This document shows positions 48,431-56,287 of a stretch of 64,000 bases of DNA, one piece after another. Under the pieces are notes generated by a model. That model searched no databases and had not been told where the DNA came from. It saw nothing but the letters and a program-made list of their open reading frames with translations. How positions within the stretch are numbered: position 1 is the first letter of the stretch; each line of letters begins with the position of its first letter. Location: contig CAVQVM010000019.1 of the NCBI GenBank assembly GCA_963717085.1, forward strand, positions 248,001 to 312,000, written 5' to 3'. The DNA comes from DASQUK01 sp963717085. Lineage in GTDB: Bacteria; Actinomycetota; Acidimicrobiia; Acidimicrobiales; VFJN01. Position numbers and translations under genes: made by a program.

Positions 48431-49663
48431 CTACCGGAAGTCGAACGCCACCTTGATGGCGCCGGTCTCGCCCTGGTGCACGAGCGTGGAGAAGGCCTCG
48501 CGCCACTCGTCGAGGCGGAAGCGGTGCGTGAGCATCCCCGATAGGTCGATGCGACCGTCGGCCAGCAGGTCGAAGAAGTGCCGGTACGCGTGCTGGCGCC
48601 GGCCGTCGAAGGTCTCGTCGCCGAAGGCGTTGGAGCCCACGAGGCGCAGTTCCTTGAAGTACCAGGGCGTCCATTCGAACCGCCCGGGCGAGCTCACGCC
48701 CATCTGCACCAGCGTGCCCTGTTCCCGCAGCACCCGCAGCGCCACCTCCGTGGTGGCGGGGGAGCCGACGGTGTCGTATATCGCGTCGATGTGACCGGGA
48801 TAGGCGACGGGCAGTCCCTCCCACGGGCGGCGCAGCGTTGCCCCCGACCAGGCCGCCAGCGCGTCGACCAGCTCCTCGACCGGTGCGGGCGCGAACACCT
48901 CGGCGCCCAGCGCGGCGGCGTGCCGCGCCTGGCCCGGCCAGCGGGCAACGGCGGCCACCTCGACGGTCGGATAGAGCTGGCGGAGGATCGCCGTGGCGGT
49001 CGATCCCAGGGCCCCGGCCCCGTACACCACGGCCCGGCTCCCAGGACTGGGCGGGTTGCGGGTGATCGCATGGAACGACACCGACCACGGGTCCGCCAAC
49101 ACGGCCAGCTCGTCGTCGATGCCGTCGGGGACCGGTACCGTCATCGACTCGTGCGCCGGCAGCCGCTCGGCGAAGCCGCCGGTGGCCTCGACCGCGTTGC
49201 CGGTGTGGATGCCGACCGACAGCCGGCCCCGGTGGAAGTTGGCGCAGATCTGGTAGTCGCCACGGGCGCAGGCCGGGCACAGGGGCGTGATGCCGCGGGC
49301 GCGGCAGCCCAGGTTGGGGTACAGCACGATCCGCTGCCCCGGCTCAACGCCACCGACGGCGGGCCCCGCCTCGTCCACGGTGGCGACCACCTCGTGGCCC
49401 AACACCTGGGGGAACGAGATGAAGGCCGTCATCATGTTGTCGGTGCCGTCGTCGAAGTCCATGAGCACCTGCTTGGTGTCCGACCCGCAGATGCCGGTGA
49501 CGCGGGTGCGCAGCACCAGCCAGTCGTCTCCCAGCAGCCGCGGTTCCGGCAGCTCGACCAGCGCCATGGGCGTCGACGCCAGGTTGCGCAGCAGCCGGGG
49601 CGCGTCGTCGGGCAGCTCGTCGGGCCACGGCTCGGGATCGGCCAGGAACTGGAGCGCCCTCAA
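48431..49663 (-). CDS. Zinc-dependent alcohol dehydrogenase (medium-chain)
   Basis: 410 residues from TTG 49663, which overlaps the stop of the upstream SDR (TTGA). Catalytic zinc region GICGSDTKQ near 75 and GHEVVATV near 103; structural zinc cysteines in CRARGITPLCPACARGDYQIC near 140; Rossmann GAGALGSTA near 230. Longer than usual at the N-terminus (about 50 extra residues). It should oxidise an alcohol or polyol, or reduce a ketone, with NAD(P). Coupled to the SDR before it, so the two may act one after the other on one hydroxy compound. Confidence 0.84.
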   Translation of the reverse strand: MRALQFLADPEPWPDELPDDAPRLLRNLASTPMALVELPEPRLLGDDWLVLRTRVTGICGSDTKQVLMDFDDGTDNMMTAFISFPQVLGHEVVATVDEAGPAVGGVEPGQRIVLYPNLGCRARGITPLCPACARGDYQICANFHRGRLSVGIHTGNAVEATGGFAERLPAHESMTVPVPDGIDDELAVLADPWSVSFHAITRNPPSPGSRAVVYGAGALGSTATAILRQLYPTVEVAAVARWPGQARHAAALGAEVFAPAPVEELVDALAAWSGATLRRPWEGLPVAYPGHIDAIYDTVGSPATTEVALRVLREQGTLVQMGVSSPGRFEWTPWYFKELRLVGSNAFGDETFDGRRQHAYRHFFDLLADGRIDLSGMLTHRFRLDEWREAFSTLVHQGETGAIKVAFDFR

Positions 49664-50481
49664 CGCGCCTGCTCCTGGCTCGAGAAGTAGTCGACGGCGC
49701 CCTGCATGAAGGCGTCGATGTCCGCGGTCTTGAACTCGGCGACGGACTTGAGGTCGGGCACGTAGCGCTCGAACCCGTCGCTCACCAGCGACTCGCATAT
49801 CGCGGCGGCCACCGTTTCTGCCGGTTCGAACGGACCGCCGTAGGGCGACGGATCGTTGCCAGGCTGGTCCCAGATCTCCGTGGCTATCGCCCCCGGAATG
49901 ATCAGGCGCACCTCGACCCCGGTGGCCCAGAGGTCGACGGCCATCACCTCGGACCAGCCGTGCAGCGCATACTTCGACGCCGCGTAGGCAGCCTCGCGCG
50001 GTGAGCCGACCCTGCCGGCCAGGCTGCCCACGTTGACGATCACGCCCCGGTCGCTCTCCAGCATCCGGGGCAGGACGGCCAGGCTCAGCGCCACGGGGGA
50101 GAAGAAGTTGGTGCGCATCACGTCCTCGACGACGTCCATCGACAGGCGCTGCACCGGCCGCCGCATCGGCCGGGCGGCGTTGTTGACCACGGCGTCGAGG
50201 TGGCCGAAGGCGTCCCAGGCCTCGACCGCCAGCCGGGCGGCGCCGTCGGGGTCGGACAGGTCCGCAGTCCACATGCGGTGGCCGGCCCCGTCGGCCCCAC
50301 CGTCACCGGCCGAGGCCTCGCGGCAGGCGTCGAGCACAACCGACAGCCGGTCGGTCCGCCTCGCGGCGATCCCCACGGTGGCGCCGCCTGCCGCCAGCAT
50401 CGGGGCCAACGCCGCCCCGATGCCCGACGACGCCCCGGTGACGAGGACCTTGGCCCCCTCAAGCGTCGGCAATGCGCTCAT
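49660..50481 (-). CDS. Short-chain dehydrogenase/reductase
   Basis: 273 residues from ATG 50481 with GGGAGG upstream. GASSGIGAALAPML (NAD(P) site) near 17, NNAARPMRRPV near 105, active-site Ser in VNVGSLAGRVGSPREAAYAASKYAL, with YAASK near 165. The first gene after an operator/promoter (CTGAC-N6-GTCAC, then TACGCT). Oxidises or reduces a hydroxyl/keto group; substrate not known. Downstream and coupled to the zinc alcohol dehydrogenase. Confidence 0.86.
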   Translation of the reverse strand: MSALPTLEGAKVLVTGASSGIGAALAPMLAAGGATVGIAARRTDRLSVVLDACREASAGDGGADGAGHRMWTADLSDPDGAARLAVEAWDAFGHLDAVVNNAARPMRRPVQRLSMDVVEDVMRTNFFSPVALSLAVLPRMLESDRGVIVNVGSLAGRVGSPREAAYAASKYALHGWSEVMAVDLWATGVEVRLIIPGAIATEIWDQPGNDPSPYGGPFEPAETVAAAICESLVSDGFERYVPDLKSVAEFKTADIDAFMQGAVDYFSSQEQAR

Positions 50482-50509
50482 GACACCGTCCTCCCGTCGT
50501 TCGCGGCGA

Positions 50510-50531
50510 GCGTATCTGACGCGCGTGTCAC
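50510..50531 (-). promoter_or_regulatory. Operator GTGAC-N6-GTCAG (site 5) and -10 TACGCT of the SDR gene
   Basis: On the minus strand: operator 50531-50516, then TACGCT at 50514-50509. One change from the perfect palindrome. Shares the divergent region with site 6. Confidence 0.65.
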
Positions 50532-50592
50532 GCCTATTCGCTGTGGGGGCGGGCCCGTCAGCCCTCGGCGGCACACCCTCTGCGGCGCACGG

Positions 50593-50620
50593 TACATTCC
50601 CCGACTGACGCCAGTGTCAG
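50593..50620 (+). promoter_or_regulatory. -10 TACATT and operator CTGAC-GCCAGT-GTCAG (site 6) of the FGGY kinase
   Basis: -10 at 50593-50598; predicted transcription start 50605 is the first base of the perfect palindrome (50605-50620). GAGAGG and ATG 50636 follow. Same layout as site 2. Confidence 0.7.
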
Positions 50621-50635
50621 TCTTGAGAGGTGGGA

Positions 50636-51994
50636 ATGGCCAGCGAGGTGACCGTCGGCATCGACATCGGGACCACCTCGGTGAAGGCGGTGGCGGCCGA
50701 CGGCGACGGCCGGGTGCTGGCACGCAGCCGCGTCAGCCGCCCGCTGCACGCCCGCCACGCCGGCGAGCTGGCGCACGACGCCCGCTCGTCGTGGCGCGAC
50801 GGCGTCATCGAGGCGCTGGGCCAGGTGCTCGGTGGACGCGACCCGGAGGGCGGACCGCTCGCCGTGCGGGGTGTGAACGTGGCCGCGATGGTGCCGTCGC
50901 TGTGCGCGGTCGATGACGACGGGGTCCCGGTCTCCGACGGGCTGCTCTACGGCGACGCCCGGGGTGCGGGGGGCGATCCGGCGGCCGATCCGGCCAGTTC
51001 GGGGGAGCTGGTGCGGTTCCTCGAGTGGCTCGCGCGCGAGTATCCCGACGCCGGCGGCTACTGGCCGGCGCAAGCGGTGGCCAACCGGGCGCTGTGCGGC
51101 ACGGGCGCCATCGAGACGACCGTGGCCATGACGGCCCTGCCGTTGTTCGACTTCCAGGGTTGGGACGCGGCGGTGGCGGCCAAGGCCGGTGTCGACGACA
51201 TCGCCAGGCTGCCGCGGATCGTCGTGGGGACCGAGCCCGTCGGTCGCGTCGACCACGCGGGCGCCGCGCCGCTCGGCGGCGGCACCATCGACGCCCTCGC
51301 CGAGCAGTTCGTCGCCGGCGCCGACAACGACGGGGACGTGCTGGTGATCCTGGGCTCCACGCTGATCGTGTGGGCCGTGATCCCCGAATGGCGCGAGGCG
51401 GCAGGTGTGTGGACGGTCCCGCACACCGCGCCCGGCAAGAGCCTGATCGGCGGTCCGTCCAATGCCGGCGGCCTGTTCGTCGGCTGGGCCAACCGGATGC
51501 TGGCGACGGGGTGGGCCGACGCACCGGTCGATCCCCGGCGCGTCCCGGTCTGGCAGCCCTACCTGCGGGGCGAGCGCGTCCCGCTGCACGACCCGGGCCG
51601 GCGGGCATCGCTCCACGACCTCGACATCGGGCTCGACCGGTCTGCCATCCGCCGGGCTGCGTACGAGGCGTCGGCCTTTGCCGCCCGGCACATGCTCGAC
51701 CTCGGCGGCGTCGCGGGCACCGCCCGGCGCATCGTCGCCACGGGCGGCGGTGTGCGCGACGCGGCGTGGGTGCAGGCCCTGGCCGACGGTACGGGGCTGC
51801 CCGTCGACCCGGTGGCCGTGCCCGAGGGCGCGGCGCTGGGGGCGGCCTACCTGGCCCGCGTCACCGCCGGGCTCGAGGAGTCCTCGGCGGACGCCGGCCG
51901 CTGGGCGCGCCACGGGCGCCGGGTCGAGCCCGATCCGCGTTGGGTCGCCGCCACGGGCGAGCGCTACGCCCGCTACCGCGAGCTGGCCACATGA
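50636..51994 (+). CDS. FGGY-family carbohydrate kinase
   Basis: 452 residues from ATG 50636 (GAGAGG upstream). First ATPase motif VGIDIGTTSVKAVAADGDG at 5-24, EASAFAARHMLDLGG and the second-domain motif RRIVATGGGVRDAAWVQALADGTGLPV near 365, and PEGAALGAAYLA near 400. These are the marks of xylulose/glycerol kinase relatives. The sugar or polyol is unknown. It is odd in this place: it heads a unit with a ferredoxin and a fused acyl-CoA dehydrogenase, under the same operator as the lipid genes. Its stop overlaps the ATG of a repeat-encoded mini-ORF (ATGA). Confidence 0.85.
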   Translation: MASEVTVGIDIGTTSVKAVAADGDGRVLARSRVSRPLHARHAGELAHDARSSWRDGVIEALGQVLGGRDPEGGPLAVRGVNVAAMVPSLCAVDDDGVPVSDGLLYGDARGAGGDPAADPASSGELVRFLEWLAREYPDAGGYWPAQAVANRALCGTGAIETTVAMTALPLFDFQGWDAAVAAKAGVDDIARLPRIVVGTEPVGRVDHAGAAPLGGGTIDALAEQFVAGADNDGDVLVILGSTLIVWAVIPEWREAAGVWTVPHTAPGKSLIGGPSNAGGLFVGWANRMLATGWADAPVDPRRVPVWQPYLRGERVPLHDPGRRASLHDLDIGLDRSAIRRAAYEASAFAARHMLDLGGVAGTARRIVATGGGVRDAAWVQALADGTGLPVDPVAVPEGAALGAAYLARVTAGLEESSADAGRWARHGRRVEPDPRWVAATGERYARYRELAT

Positions 51995-52110
51995 GCGAGC
52001 GTCCCGGAGGGCGAGAAAGCGAGCCCGGCCCGAGCGGCCGTGGGAGCGGGAGACAACGCGTCGACCGCCCGAGCGGCCCGCTGCGAAGCAGCATGAGCGG
52101 GAAGCAATGA
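51991..52110 (+). CDS. Repeat-encoded 39-residue mini-ORF bridging the kinase and ferredoxin genes (GPSG repeat copies 6 and 7)
   Basis: ATG overlaps the kinase stop (ATGA); TGA overlaps the ferredoxin ATG at 52107 (ATGA). The peptide starts MSERPGGRESEPGPSG and ends RPSGPLRSSMSGKQ. It is made of two adjacent repeat copies: 51991-52053 (with the CG-CCC-GGA-GGGCG hairpin, but a decayed 3' hairpin) and 52054-52106 (with GCTGC-GAA-GCAGC). The final GAGCGGGAAGCA is the ferredoxin's Shine-Dalgarno. Arrangement suggests ribosomes pass without leaving from one gene to the next. Confidence 0.5.
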   Translation: MSERPGGRESEPGPSGRGSGRQRVDRPSGPLRSSMSGKQ

Positions 52111-52331
52111 GCGCCGCAGGTGGCAGGCGCATCGTCGTCGACCGTGAGCGCTGCATCGGCTCGGGCAACTGCTGCTTCTACGCGCCCAACACCTTCGATC
52201 TCGACGACGAGTTGAAGTCGGTGGTCATCGATCCCGAGGGCGATGACGCCGCGGACGTGCGCGCCGCCGTCGAGGGCTGCCCCGTCAACGCCATCAGCAT
52301 CCAGGACGGCGCCGAGGAGTCGGAGGTCTAG
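52107..52331 (+). CDS. 3Fe-4S ferredoxin (P450-type)
   Basis: 74 residues. RRIVVDRERCIGSGNCCFYAP near 7 and AAVEGCPVNAISI near 55 hold the cluster cysteines. The first group reads C-I-G-S-G-N-C, wide and lacking the usual CxxCxxC, which points to a 3Fe-4S cluster as in ferredoxins that feed cytochromes P450. The P450 at 25316 shares the same operator type and may be its partner. ATG overlaps the stop of the mini-ORF. Confidence 0.88.
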   Translation: MSAAGGRRIVVDRERCIGSGNCCFYAPNTFDLDDELKSVVIDPEGDDAADVRAAVEGCPVNAISIQDGAEESEV

Positions 52332-52350
52332 TGGGCGCGAGGGTCCACTA

Positions 52351-54582
52351 GTGGGCTTGGCCGTCACCGACGACCACGCCGAACTAGCGGCGACCGTGCG
52401 CCGCTGGGCCGAGGCACGCGGCCTGCTGGCCGAGGCCCGGGCGGCGCTCGAGGCGCCCACCCGGGCGGCAGCGGAACACGGGCACGCGGGGCACGAGGGC
52501 GAGGCGCTGCCGGCGTGGTGGGCCGAGGTCGCCGAGATGGGCTGGCTCGGCCTGGCGGTGGGCGTCGCGCATGGCGGCCAGGGCTATGGCGTCGCCGAGC
52601 TGGCGGTGGTCCTCGAGGAGCTCGGCCGCTGGTGCACGCCGGGCCCGCTGTTGCCGACGGTGATCGCGGCGGTGGCCGTCGACCGCTGGGCCGGCGACCC
52701 CGGACTGGCGCGCCCGTTGGTCGACGGGACCATGGTGGGCGGCCTCGCCCTCTCCGGCGACCTCGTGGTCGACGATGCCGGGCGGGTGTCGGGACGCGCC
52801 CGCGGGGTCTGGGGCGGCTCGCTCGCCCACCGGTTCGTGCTTCCGGTCGCCCAGCCGGACGGCCCAGCGTGGTGCGTGGTCGACCGCGTCGATGCCGACG
52901 TCAAGGCCTTGGCCAGCGTCGATGCCACGCGGGGGCTGGCAGAGGTCAGGCTCGACGGGGTCGCCGTCGGGCCCGAGCGCTGGTTGTCGACCGCCGGGGG
53001 TGCCCGCGTCGACGAGGGAGTCGTCCGTCTGGCCGAGTTGCTCGCCGGGGCCGAGGCGCTCGGCGTGGCGGACTGGTGCGTGCGTACGGCGGCCGACTAC
53101 GCCGCGGTGCGGGTGCAGTTCGGCCGGCCCATCGGGCAGTTCCAGGCGGTCAAGCACCGCTGCGCCGACATGCTCGTCACGCTCGAAGCGGCGCGAGCCG
53201 CGGTCTGGGATGCGGCCCGTTGCTTCGGCGACCCCGCCGAGGAGGGCGCGACCGTCGCGCAGGCGGCCGCGGCCGCGCTCGCGCCCGAGGCAGGGTTTCG
53301 CACCGCCCAGGACTGCATCCAGGTCCTCGGGGGGATCGGCTACACGTGGGAGCACGACGCCCACCTGTTCCTCAAGCGCGCCAGCGCCATCCGCCACCTG
53401 CTGCCGGCGCCCGAGGTGGCGCGGCGCCGCATCGCCGAGGCGGTGGCCGCAGGCGAGCGCCGGTCGTTGACCGTCGAGCTACCCCCCGAGGCCGAGCCGC
53501 TGCGGGCGGAGGTGCGGGAGTTCGTCGAGGACCTGCGGGCCCAGGAGCGCTCCGAGTGGCGCCGCCGGCTGGCCGACGCCGGCTACCTGGCGCCCCATTG
53601 GCCCCGGCCCTGGGGCCGGGACGCGTCACCGGTCGAGCAACTCGTCATCGACCAGGAGCTGCGCGCGGCCCGGATCCGGCGGGCGCACCTGGCGATCGCG
53701 GGCTGGGTGCTGCCCACCCTCATCGCCCACGGCAGCCCGGAGCAGCAGGAACGGTTCATCTCCCCGTCGCTGCGCGGCGAGGTCAGCTGGTGCCAGATGT
53801 TCTCGGAGCCGGGCGCCGGTAGCGACCTGGCCTCGCTGTCCACGCGGGCCGAGCGCGTCGACGGCGGCTGGTCGATCACCGGTCAGAAGGTGTGGACGTC
53901 GATGGCTCGGGGGGCCGACTGGGCCATCTGCCTGGCCCGCACCGGTGCCGGCGTCACCAAGCACCAGGGGATCGGCTGCTTCCTGATGGACATGACCACG
54001 CCGGGCATCGACATCCGGCCGCTCCGAGAGCTGACGGGCTCGGCGATGTTCAACGAGATCTTCCTCACCGGCGTGTTCGTGCCCGACGACTGCGTTGTCG
54101 GGTCGCCGACCGAGGGCTGGGCGTACGCCCGCACGACGCTCGCCAATGAGCGGGTCTCGATGGCGGAGGCATCGTCGTTCGGCCCGGGCGTCAGCGCCCT
54201 GTTCGAGGTGGCCGAGTCCGAGGGCGTGCTCGGCGACCCGCTGGTGCTCGACCGGCTGGGCGGGCTGGTCGTCGAGGCCCATGCCATCGCGGTGCTGGGG
54301 CTGCGCACGACGCTGCGGGCGCTGGGCGGTGCGCCGCGGGGGAGCAGGGCGGGCGGCCCGGAGGCCAGCGTGCGCAAGCTGGCGGCCGTCGAGCACGAGC
54401 AGGCGGTGCAGGAGGCGGGCCTGGCGCTGCTGGGTCCCGAGGCGGCGCTGACCGACGGGCCCGGGGGCACGTGGGTCGCCGGGTTCCTCGGGAACCGGGC
54501 GCTCTCCATCGCCGGCGGCACCAGCGAGATCCAGCGCAACGTGATCGCGGAGCGCCTCCTGGGTCTTCCCAAGGACCCGTGA
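52351..54582 (+). CDS. Double-length (fused) acyl-CoA dehydrogenase, FadE34-like
   Basis: 743 residues from GTG 52351, twice the usual length. The N-terminal half (about 1-370) looks like the short FadE subunit: VQFGRPIGQFQAVKHRCADMLVTLEAARAA and VLGGIGYTWEHDAHLFLKRASA. The C-terminal half (about 375-743) looks like the large subunit: WCQMFSEPGAGSDLASLSTRAE, GQKVWTSMARGADWAICLART and LSIAGGTSEIQRNVIAERLLGLP, with Gly at the classical catalytic Glu place. It thus fuses in one chain what the pair at 47202/47339 makes from two genes. Mycobacterial FadE34 (ChsE3), which acts on the C24 side chain of sterols, has this design. The direct repeat CTAGTGGGC flanks the short gap after the ferredoxin. 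Confidence 0.9.
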   Translation: MGLAVTDDHAELAATVRRWAEARGLLAEARAALEAPTRAAAEHGHAGHEGEALPAWWAEVAEMGWLGLAVGVAHGGQGYGVAELAVVLEELGRWCTPGPLLPTVIAAVAVDRWAGDPGLARPLVDGTMVGGLALSGDLVVDDAGRVSGRARGVWGGSLAHRFVLPVAQPDGPAWCVVDRVDADVKALASVDATRGLAEVRLDGVAVGPERWLSTAGGARVDEGVVRLAELLAGAEALGVADWCVRTAADYAAVRVQFGRPIGQFQAVKHRCADMLVTLEAARAAVWDAARCFGDPAEEGATVAQAAAAALAPEAGFRTAQDCIQVLGGIGYTWEHDAHLFLKRASAIRHLLPAPEVARRRIAEAVAAGERRSLTVELPPEAEPLRAEVREFVEDLRAQERSEWRRRLADAGYLAPHWPRPWGRDASPVEQLVIDQELRAARIRRAHLAIAGWVLPTLIAHGSPEQQERFISPSLRGEVSWCQMFSEPGAGSDLASLSTRAERVDGGWSITGQKVWTSMARGADWAICLARTGAGVTKHQGIGCFLMDMTTPGIDIRPLRELTGSAMFNEIFLTGVFVPDDCVVGSPTEGWAYARTTLANERVSMAEASSFGPGVSALFEVAESEGVLGDPLVLDRLGGLVVEAHAIAVLGLRTTLRALGGAPRGSRAGGPEASVRKLAAVEHEQAVQEAGLALLGPEAALTDGPGGTWVAGFLGNRALSIAGGTSEIQRNVIAERLLGLPKDP

Positions 54583-54588
54583 CGGTGG

Positions 54589-55731
54589 TCAGCGCCTGAC
54601 GACGGTGACGCTGGCGTTGGCGCCGCGGCCGATCGTGTGCGCGAGGCCGAGTCGCGCGTCGGGGACCTGACGGTCGCCCCCCCGACCGCGCAGCTGGCGG
54701 ACCAGCTCGACAACCTGGCCCAACGCCGATGCGCCGAGCGGCTCACCCTTGGACAGCAACCCGCCCGATCGGTTGATGGCCGGCCCCGGCCGCTCGCCCA
54801 CGCCGGCATCGGCCCTGAGCAGCTTGCGCTGGTCGCCGGCGGCGCACAGGCCCAGCTCGCACCACGACAGCAGCTCGCGGCCGGCGTCGGTGTCCTGGCA
54901 CTCGACCACGTCGAGGTCCTCGGGCCCGACACCGGCCTCCTCATAGGCGTCGGTGGCGGCGAGCGTGGTGGGCGGCGTGATGCCGCCGTCGTCGGCCAGG
55001 CCCGACAGCGGCGTGGACTCGTCGAGCACGCTGCCTGGCAAGTGGCTCCGCAGCGCGGCCGCCGCCAGCTGCACGCCGGTGGCGCCCCTGCGCAGCAGGA
55101 CGGCGGCCGCGCCCTCGTTGGGCGAGCACAGCATCCACAGCCGCAGCGGATCGCACACCATCCGCGACGCCAACACCTCCTCCGCGGTGACCTCGGACCG
55201 GAACATGGCGTCGGGGTTGTGGGCCCCCCAACGGCGGTTCTTCACCACCAGCGCGGCCAGGTCGTCGACGGCGAGCGCGTGCTCGCGCAGCAACCGCTGG
55301 GCCCGCAGCGCGAAGTAGGCGGGGTTGGCGTTGAGGCCCGCCTCCTCCTGCCACGGGGCGAAGAACGACGAGTGGATGATCCCCTTGCGCATCTTCTCGA
55401 CGCCCACCACCAGCACCGCGTCGTGCTGTCCGGCGCCGATCGACGCCGCCGCCAGGGCCAGCGCTGCGCCGCCCGACGCGCACCCCGCCTCGACATCGAC
55501 GATCGGGATGCCGGTGAGCGCCAGCGCCCCCAGCACCCGGTGGCCACTGGCGACGCCGCCGTAGGCGGTGGCGCAGTAGGCGGCGCCGACGCGTCCGCGC
55601 GCCTCGGCCGGCGTCCAGCCGGCGTCGGCCAGCGCGGCCGCGGCGGCGTGGACGCCGAGCGCGGTGGCGGGTGTGTCACCGAACCGCCCGAACGGGTGCA
55701 GCCCCACACCGGCGACCTCGACGCCGTTCAC
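54589..55731 (-). CDS. Thiolase-family lipid-transfer-type protein (Ltp2-like)
   Basis: 380 residues from GTG 55731; a TTG at 55761 would add ten residues encoded by the family B repeat. GVGLHPFGRFGDTPATALGVHAA near 8, VEAGCASGGAALALAA near 85 (Cys at the thiolase nucleophile place), GVQLAAAALRSHLPG, and DVVECQDTDAGRELL instead of the usual NEAFA, and INRSGGLLSKGEPLGASALGQV near 318 (in place of GG-ALGHP-G). It is the non-classical thiolase group to which the retro-aldolase Ltp2 and SCP-x belong. Together with the OB-fold protein next to it, it probably cleaves a 3-hydroxy or 3-keto side chain. Convergent with the fused dehydrogenase. Confidence 0.85.
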   Translation of the reverse strand: MNGVEVAGVGLHPFGRFGDTPATALGVHAAAAALADAGWTPAEARGRVGAAYCATAYGGVASGHRVLGALALTGIPIVDVEAGCASGGAALALAAASIGAGQHDAVLVVGVEKMRKGIIHSSFFAPWQEEAGLNANPAYFALRAQRLLREHALAVDDLAALVVKNRRWGAHNPDAMFRSEVTAEEVLASRMVCDPLRLWMLCSPNEGAAAVLLRRGATGVQLAAAALRSHLPGSVLDESTPLSGLADDGGITPPTTLAATDAYEEAGVGPEDLDVVECQDTDAGRELLSWCELGLCAAGDQRKLLRADAGVGERPGPAINRSGGLLSKGEPLGASALGQVVELVRQLRGRGGDRQVPDARLGLAHTIGRGANASVTVVRR

Positions 55732-55754
55732 GTTGTGGCGCCTCGACGGGTCGT

Positions 55755-55849
55755 GAGGCAATGGCGAACCCCGTGACGAGCGCGAGGCAATGGCGAACGG
55801 CTTCCGTGTGTTATTGCCTCCAGCCCGGCGGACCGTTCGCCATGGCCTC
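55755..55849. repeat. Structured intergenic repeat, family B copy 2
   Basis: GAGGCAATGGCGAAC at 55755, GAGGCAATGGCGAACGG at 55784, inverted ATTGCCTC at 55813-55820 and the inverted 17-mer at 55833-55849. Same order and orientation as at 4253-4347. It separates the thiolase-type gene from its OB-fold partner. Confidence 0.8.
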
Positions 55850-55873
55850 GGGTCAGACCGGCTGGCGGCCGCC

Positions 55874-56287
55874 TCATACCGCCGCCTCCGCCTTGCCCTC
55901 GGGAGCGAACGCCCACACGATGCGGCCGCCGGGCAGCGTCTCGGTGGTCACCACCATCGGCTGGCCGTGGCGCAGCGCGGACGGGTCGGGCTCGGTCAGG
56001 CGCCCGACGACCCGGAGGCCGATGCCGTCCAGTTCGACGATGCCGAACCCGTAGGGCACCGGCCCCTCGTAGCCGGGCGGCGCGCTGGTGACCGCCGTCC
56101 AGGCCCAGAGGCCGCCCGTCGTGGGCAGCGACACCACCTCGACGTCGTCGGCACCGGAGTACGGGCACAGCTGCGCCGGCGGGAAGTGGTGGCGGCCGCT
56201 GGTGGGCGACCACCCACCGAGCAGCGCGACGTTGCCGCCGGCGTCGCGCGCGAGCCAGGCCCCGGGTTCGTCGCCGCCGTCAGCCAC
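55874..56287 (-). CDS. OB-fold (DUF35) partner protein of the thiolase
   Basis: 137 residues from GTG 56287 (GTG 56302 is an alternative); both overlap the end of the ABC permease. FPPAQLCPYSGADDVEVVSLP is a remnant of the N-terminal zinc ribbon (only one Cys of the usual four is seen), followed by the OB barrel LWAWTAVTSAPPGYEGPVPY, GFGIVELDGIGLRVVGRLTE. DUF35 proteins form complexes with thiolase-like proteins, for example with Ltp2 in sterol side-chain cleavage or with the dehydratase subunits ChsH. The next gene downstream is such a thiolase. Loss of zinc ligands is odd but seen in some members. Confidence 0.82.
   Translation of the reverse strand: MADGGDEPGAWLARDAGGNVALLGGWSPTSGRHHFPPAQLCPYSGADDVEVVSLPTTGGLWAWTAVTSAPPGYEGPVPYGFGIVELDGIGLRVVGRLTEPDPSALRHGQPMVVTTETLPGGRIVWAFAPEGKAEAAV

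Noticed and set aside
52323..52360. CTAGTGGGC direct repeat as an attachment site
   Set aside because: Only nine bases, 20 nt apart, with no integrase or mobile gene; probably a small tandem duplication.
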